From Smittia aterrima (taxonomy: Eukaryota > Arthropoda > Insecta > Diptera > Chironomidae): a stretch of 64,000 bases of DNA. Numbering within the stretch: position 1 is the stretch's first letter; each line of letters starts with the position of its first letter. The stretch covers positions 2,666,001 to 2,730,000 of the forward strand of contig CP093831.1 of the NCBI GenBank assembly GCA_033063855.1. The letters run 5' to 3'. The notes under the pieces were generated by a model that was not told the origin of the DNA, ran no database searches, and saw nothing but the letters and a program-made list of their open reading frames with translations. Of this stretch, positions 59,940-64,000 are shown one piece after another. The translations under genes were made by a program, and so were the position numbers.

Positions 59940-62014
59940 ATTTTAAATAAAAGTTTCTTCAAGAGCTTTCAGAGTTCTGACATCATCTTAAGCTTAATCT
60001 CTCTCTTTGTCTCTCACGTTCACGATTTCACGGTTGATATCCATCGCGCTGTGAGCTTGTATACACAAGCGATGTGTGGGGCTTTTAAAGTTGTGTGGCC
60101 GAGTTTCATTCATGAGAGTTGTAGAATGCCTGACTCCGACACATGTTCTAATGAAAGTCAAACACCGCGCTCAGTGATCGGGCAATACTCACTCTAGTCA
60201 TCGTCGTCATCGCTGTTCGCTTATTGTTTTCATTTCAGTTCCAAAATAAGTCTCGTACGAATAGGAAGTCTTCAAATCCACTGTCGAATAAAACTTTTGT
60301 TTACTCGAAAAGAATTATTTTCCGGTTTCCACGAAAACTCAGTTTTTTGTTTCGCAAAGTTTCGATTAAGAACAATTTGGTGATCGATCAAAAAACTTAA
60401 ATTGTTGCATGCTTCGTGAAACAAGAAAAAAAATTGCGCGTAAAATTTTGTGACCTTAGCTCATCGGAACCCTAATAGCTGATGATTTAGTCGCGAGAAA
60501 AACATTCTTGAGAGGTGAGACACGTCGTGTGGTGATGTCAACGATAGTGAGCGATCGATTATGATTGTGACGACGTTATCATTGTAGTACAAGGCGATCT
60601 TACGTCGCTTCTTTTTTTTAATAAAAAGTTCGTGTGGGACCACTCTCGATAAAATCTTTAAATTATTCTCCCAAAAATGGTTTCGTGTCGGAAACTGAAA
60701 GTTTGGTTTTAAAAAGTTTGGCAACTCCACCGTCGTTTGACCATGAATTAAAACTCTGATTCATACTGATCGGAGTCGTGTAAAAAACACAACAGAAGTT
60801 GCCGCTTGTCAATTGACTTTTTTTTATTTTTATCGCTTTCTGAAATTAGTTTTAACCTTTCACACAGCTGTGAACAAGTGTGAACATCAATATCGACGAG
60901 AAACGTGTTCTTCGCTAATTTTTCTTGCCACAGAGATATGCAAATCGATGGCAGTCAATCTGTGATGTAATCGCTGTTCTATTCATCTAAAAATAAAATC
61001 GTCCGTGCTTGAGAACTTCTGACGAGATTGATGACCATTCTCATGCTTTGATTGGAGCGAGACGCTTGAGATATTTTCAGAACGGAAGAGCTTTTGTACT
61101 TAACTACGAGAAAAACTTTGAAAGTCAACACGTGATTTAATGCTTTCCGTGGAAAATGATTTATCATTTAATCCGCTCGATCGAACAGTAATTACAGCGA
61201 AGCTCTCGTCTTCCCTTTTCACTTCTACATATCTTGCGAATAAGCAGCGTCAAAGTTAATTGTATCTAATTATCATATTCACCTCAAACGCGACTCTAAC
61301 AAGTCTCAGAAAGCAAATATTTTCATTTGCTTATAACATTGCGTCATTTTGTTTGCATTTAAAACCGAGACAGATCGCACTCGATGAGATTCTTGGCGCT
61401 CTGCAGCAAGTTCGTCGCTCACTTCGAACTTTCTGTGATTGAATTTTGACCTTAAGTCAATTGACGACTCTCTCGCGTTATGGCTCGATAAACATCACTC
61501 AATAGAAAATCGTAAATTAGCGATGCTCATTCAACTGCGCTGCTGTCGTGTGCTGTTTAGCGAAGGGGAGATATCTGGAAAGCGTCAAAGTGAAAATCGA
61601 TGCAACCATAAACGGAATTGGGTCAGAACTTGACTCAGGCTCAGAAACAAGTTCAAATTCATCAACAAACTTAACAGGAGGGCTTCTTGTCATATGATCA
61701 ATGATGATCGCTTGAAGTGCGATAATAACGATTGCAAATATGCTTTGGCATTTAGTACAAGACGACTCGTCCATCGAATTTCACATTGAAAAGTTATTGC
61801 GGGCAGTTCGATCCAAGCTGCACGACTGACTTGCTGCTTTCGCAAAAGTCTCGCGAGTGAAATATTTTCAGAAAATGGTAAAACGCGACTTTACGACTTT
61901 TTGCTGGTTTAGTTAAATGTTTAAATAATGATTAAATTTGTTCGTGACAAAGTAAACTTTAGTTGATAAGCTTTTGTGAAACGTTCATTAACAAAATTAT
62001 CTCTCTCGATTCAG
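59940..62014. other. Intergenic, GH31 gene to terminal unknown gene
   Basis: Two kilobases with no firm gene. It holds the GH31 3' end, a weak small frame on the minus strand (61517-61774, listed separately) and the upstream region of the final gene. The final gene's ATG directly follows a CTCTCGATTCAG acceptor-like sequence, so a leader intron with an upstream non-coding exon is possible here. Confidence 0.5.
61517..61774 (-). CDS. Possible small membrane protein, unrecognised
   Basis: An 85-codon frame starts MDESSCTKCQ and continues with a hydrophobic helix (residues ~11-26) and an acidic stretch. About 50 bp upstream is an initiator-like TCAGTC (61829-61824). It would be divergent from the terminal gene. 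There is no recognisable family and no clear poly(A) signal, so chance remains likely. Confidence 0.2.
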   Translation of the reverse strand: MDESSCTKCQSIFAIVIIALQAIIIDHMTRSPPVKFVDEFELVSEPESSSDPIPFMVASIFTLTLSRYLPFAKQHTTAAQLNEHR

Positions 62015-64000
62015 ATGGGAAACATTTTGTGTAAAGATTCTCCGCGACGTGTCTACGTGAAGAGTCCGGTTGCTGGAAACCGCAACACTTCGTATAGCGT
62101 ATACGAGCACCAAGTAAGCACACTTGATCATGATTTTCTATCAAAGGAACGTTACTTAAGTCATCTTAATCATCAGCAAATCCAACCAAACTCTTTGACG
62201 AGAGACGATAGCGTAAGCCCGAAGCGATTTAACAACACGAGAACAAATTTGTGAGTTGAACTATAATGACGATGACGTTTGAGTCTTCTGTTACATAATA
62301 TTTGATCATTATAGCTTCCACTCAACTCCAAACCTTGTCGATGGAAAAATGAATTCGACAATTAGCCTCGACGGAAGAATATTCGACAGTGGAAAATGTA
62401 AATCTCCACCAGTTGCACCGCCAAGGAAGAAACGATCAACCTTGAAGAAGGGATCAACTTTACCAACATCATTTGCTGATGGATCAGTTCCAAACGGCTT
62501 CAAAGACGTTTTCATTAACGGAGGCGTTTCGAAGGTTTTCCAGCATGAAGAAATCAAACGAAATGAGAAAGAAGATAACGTTGTTCAAACTCGTGCTGCT
62601 TCCGAAAGCGAAGACGAAATGTCTCGCGAGAAGAAACTAAATGTTGGCAACAAGAAAACTGACAAGTTCTTCGGAGAAAGTTTATCTGACCATTTATCGG
62701 ATGAGCCAGTGTTGAGAATCGATGAGTCCAAGGACGAAACTGATGTAAATTACACAGCAGACAAAAAACTTTTCTTCTTGATGAACATGCTTGAGCAAGA
62801 TCACGATGAAGAAAGCAATGACATCAAATTAGAAATCTCAAAAAATAATGAAGAACCAATCGATCGCAAACGTGCTGACGAGGAAGACGATGAAGTTTTG
62901 TATAAAGGAAGAGTGCCAGTTGAAGAGCCGCCTTTCATCGCACGCAAGAAAGTAGTTAAGCACATTTGCGACGACGATGATCACATGCATCATCTTCGCT
63001 TCCACAACCACGAGAAGGACACTACTGATTCTGATTCTCACATAACTGCTCCACCCAAACCTGACAGAGACTTCTCGAAATATCATTCGAACCCACTCGA
63101 AGTTGACGAAAAAGCTTTGGAGGAGATTCAAGCAAAACCTCGTTTGACAAAATTGATTTCACGTGAGAGTCTTCCTTCTCCTCCTGAAGCTCCAAAGAGA
63201 AAAAGCGGAATTGGATCTTTACCGGGCACTCCTACAATCACAATCGAATCGATCGATTTCATTATTTCCAATGAAAATATTACGAAAAAAGAGATCGTCG
63301 AACCAGTCAAAGAAAAGATTGAAAACGTGGTCAATGAAGAGGAGACTGTCAAAAGAGGACACAGACGACATCAACCTTTAACAATGTCGCGAACTCCCGA
63401 CCATGACCCAATTCTAAAAGATGAACCTCAAACTCCACAAACTCCAATCTTCACTCACGAAATCATGGATCACGTGTTCAAAAAAGCTTACGGCTTTCAA
63501 GGCTTTCACCCTGAAGACACTGAACATAATCACGATGACGGCAGTTCAACAGTAGCCCCGAAGAGCAAATTAACGACTCGAAAGATATCAGTAACTCGAA
63601 AAATTAGCACTGAGAGTATGTCGTCATCGGTTGATGGAGATTCGGCAAGATCAAACGAGCTTTTACCACCGGGCTCGCCAAGAAAGAAGATTTCTTTCTC
63701 CGACGATCCATTATCGAGGATAAGTGAGTGTTTATCAACTGGCGACGATCAACCTCGAACTCCACCAACATCACCAATGAAGAATCGCGATTATAATCAA
63801 ATGTTAAATGCTGCGTCGATGAAAGACATCATTGACGAAATCTACAGTAAAAACTCGGAAATTATGATTGAATTTCAATCGTATTTGGAGAAATCAATTG
63901 AGTCTAAACCAGTCATAAATGTAGATGAGGAGAAAGAGTTCTTGAAGAAGAAGGGAATCTCTGATAATGAGTTCACACGAACACCTGAACCAAAGCTTTC
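62015..64000 (+). CDS. Large unrecognised acylated-N-terminus protein (5' part)
   Basis: Two exons (62015-62250; 62315 to the window edge; 64 bp intron) give at least 640 aa with no stop before the end. The start MGNILCKDS fits N-myristoylation at Gly2 and palmitoylation at Cys6, so plasma-membrane anchoring is likely. The rest is low-complexity, charged and probably disordered. It has an SH3-ligand-like PPVAPPRKK (~100), acidic clusters, a His-rich MHHLRFHNH segment, and many SP/TP sites (LPSPPEAPKRK, LPGTPT, PQTPQTP, PPTSP). RKISVTRKIS resembles basophilic kinase sites. I do not recognise the family. A signalling scaffold or cytoskeletal adaptor is a guess from composition only. The gene continues off the right edge. 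Confidence 0.8.

Noticed and set aside
1..64000. Transposons, viral insertions, CRISPR arrays or bacterial genes
   Set aside because: No transposase, reverse transcriptase, viral or bacterial-type gene and no regular repeat array was seen on either strand.

Overview
This is a eukaryotic, AT-rich, gene-dense window that reads as the genome of a dipteran insect. Introns are mostly 48-80 bp with GT/AG ends. Gene content includes a ZAD zinc-finger protein, capicua, mini spindles, an insect laccase and tandem midgut-type serine proteases. The compactness, short introns and absence of recognisable transposons suggest a nematoceran such as a chironomid midge; that taxonomic call is inference.

Layout: 1-7.36 kb is gene-free. 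7.4-22.6 kb is a dense block: an astacin protease, SepSecS (-), a ZAD/C2H2 zinc-finger gene with a complete laccase gene on the opposite strand inside its second intron, an eEF1A methyltransferase METTL13 homologue (-), a stand-alone gene for the C-terminal HAT/TPR part of Rrp5 (-), kynurenine aminotransferase with alternative N-termini (+), COX5A (-) and p23 (+). 24.2-30.9 kb holds mini spindles (five TOG domains), interrupted by an apparent 1-base frameshift. 32.0-35.5 kb is a tandem array of three S1 serine proteases. 38.1-47.5 kb holds capicua (-), long isoform plus a candidate short-isoform first exon. 50.9-53.6 kb is an Arkadia/RNF111-type RING E3 (-). 54.2-59.9 kb has eIF1A, an alpha-1,3-fucosyltransferase and a glucosidase II alpha-like GH31 enzyme with an unexpected hydrophobic C-terminus. 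From 62.0 kb to the window end runs the start of a long unrecognised protein with an N-myristoylation/palmitoylation-type N-terminus.

Most genes here are unrelated housekeeping or regulatory genes packed head-to-head or tail-to-tail, with short shared promoters or overlapping 3' ends. The exceptions are the protease array (tandem duplication) and the fucosyltransferase/GH31 pair (both N-glycan-processing families). Exon structures were built by hand from splice consensus, reading-frame closure and family similarity recalled from knowledge; none has been tested against transcripts. I saw no convincing tRNA, rRNA, CRISPR or transposon. I found no clearly new multi-gene system; the most unusual items are the nested laccase, the split Rrp5, the multi-way N-terminus of KYAT, the GH31 C-terminal tail and the hairpin at the last capicua intron.
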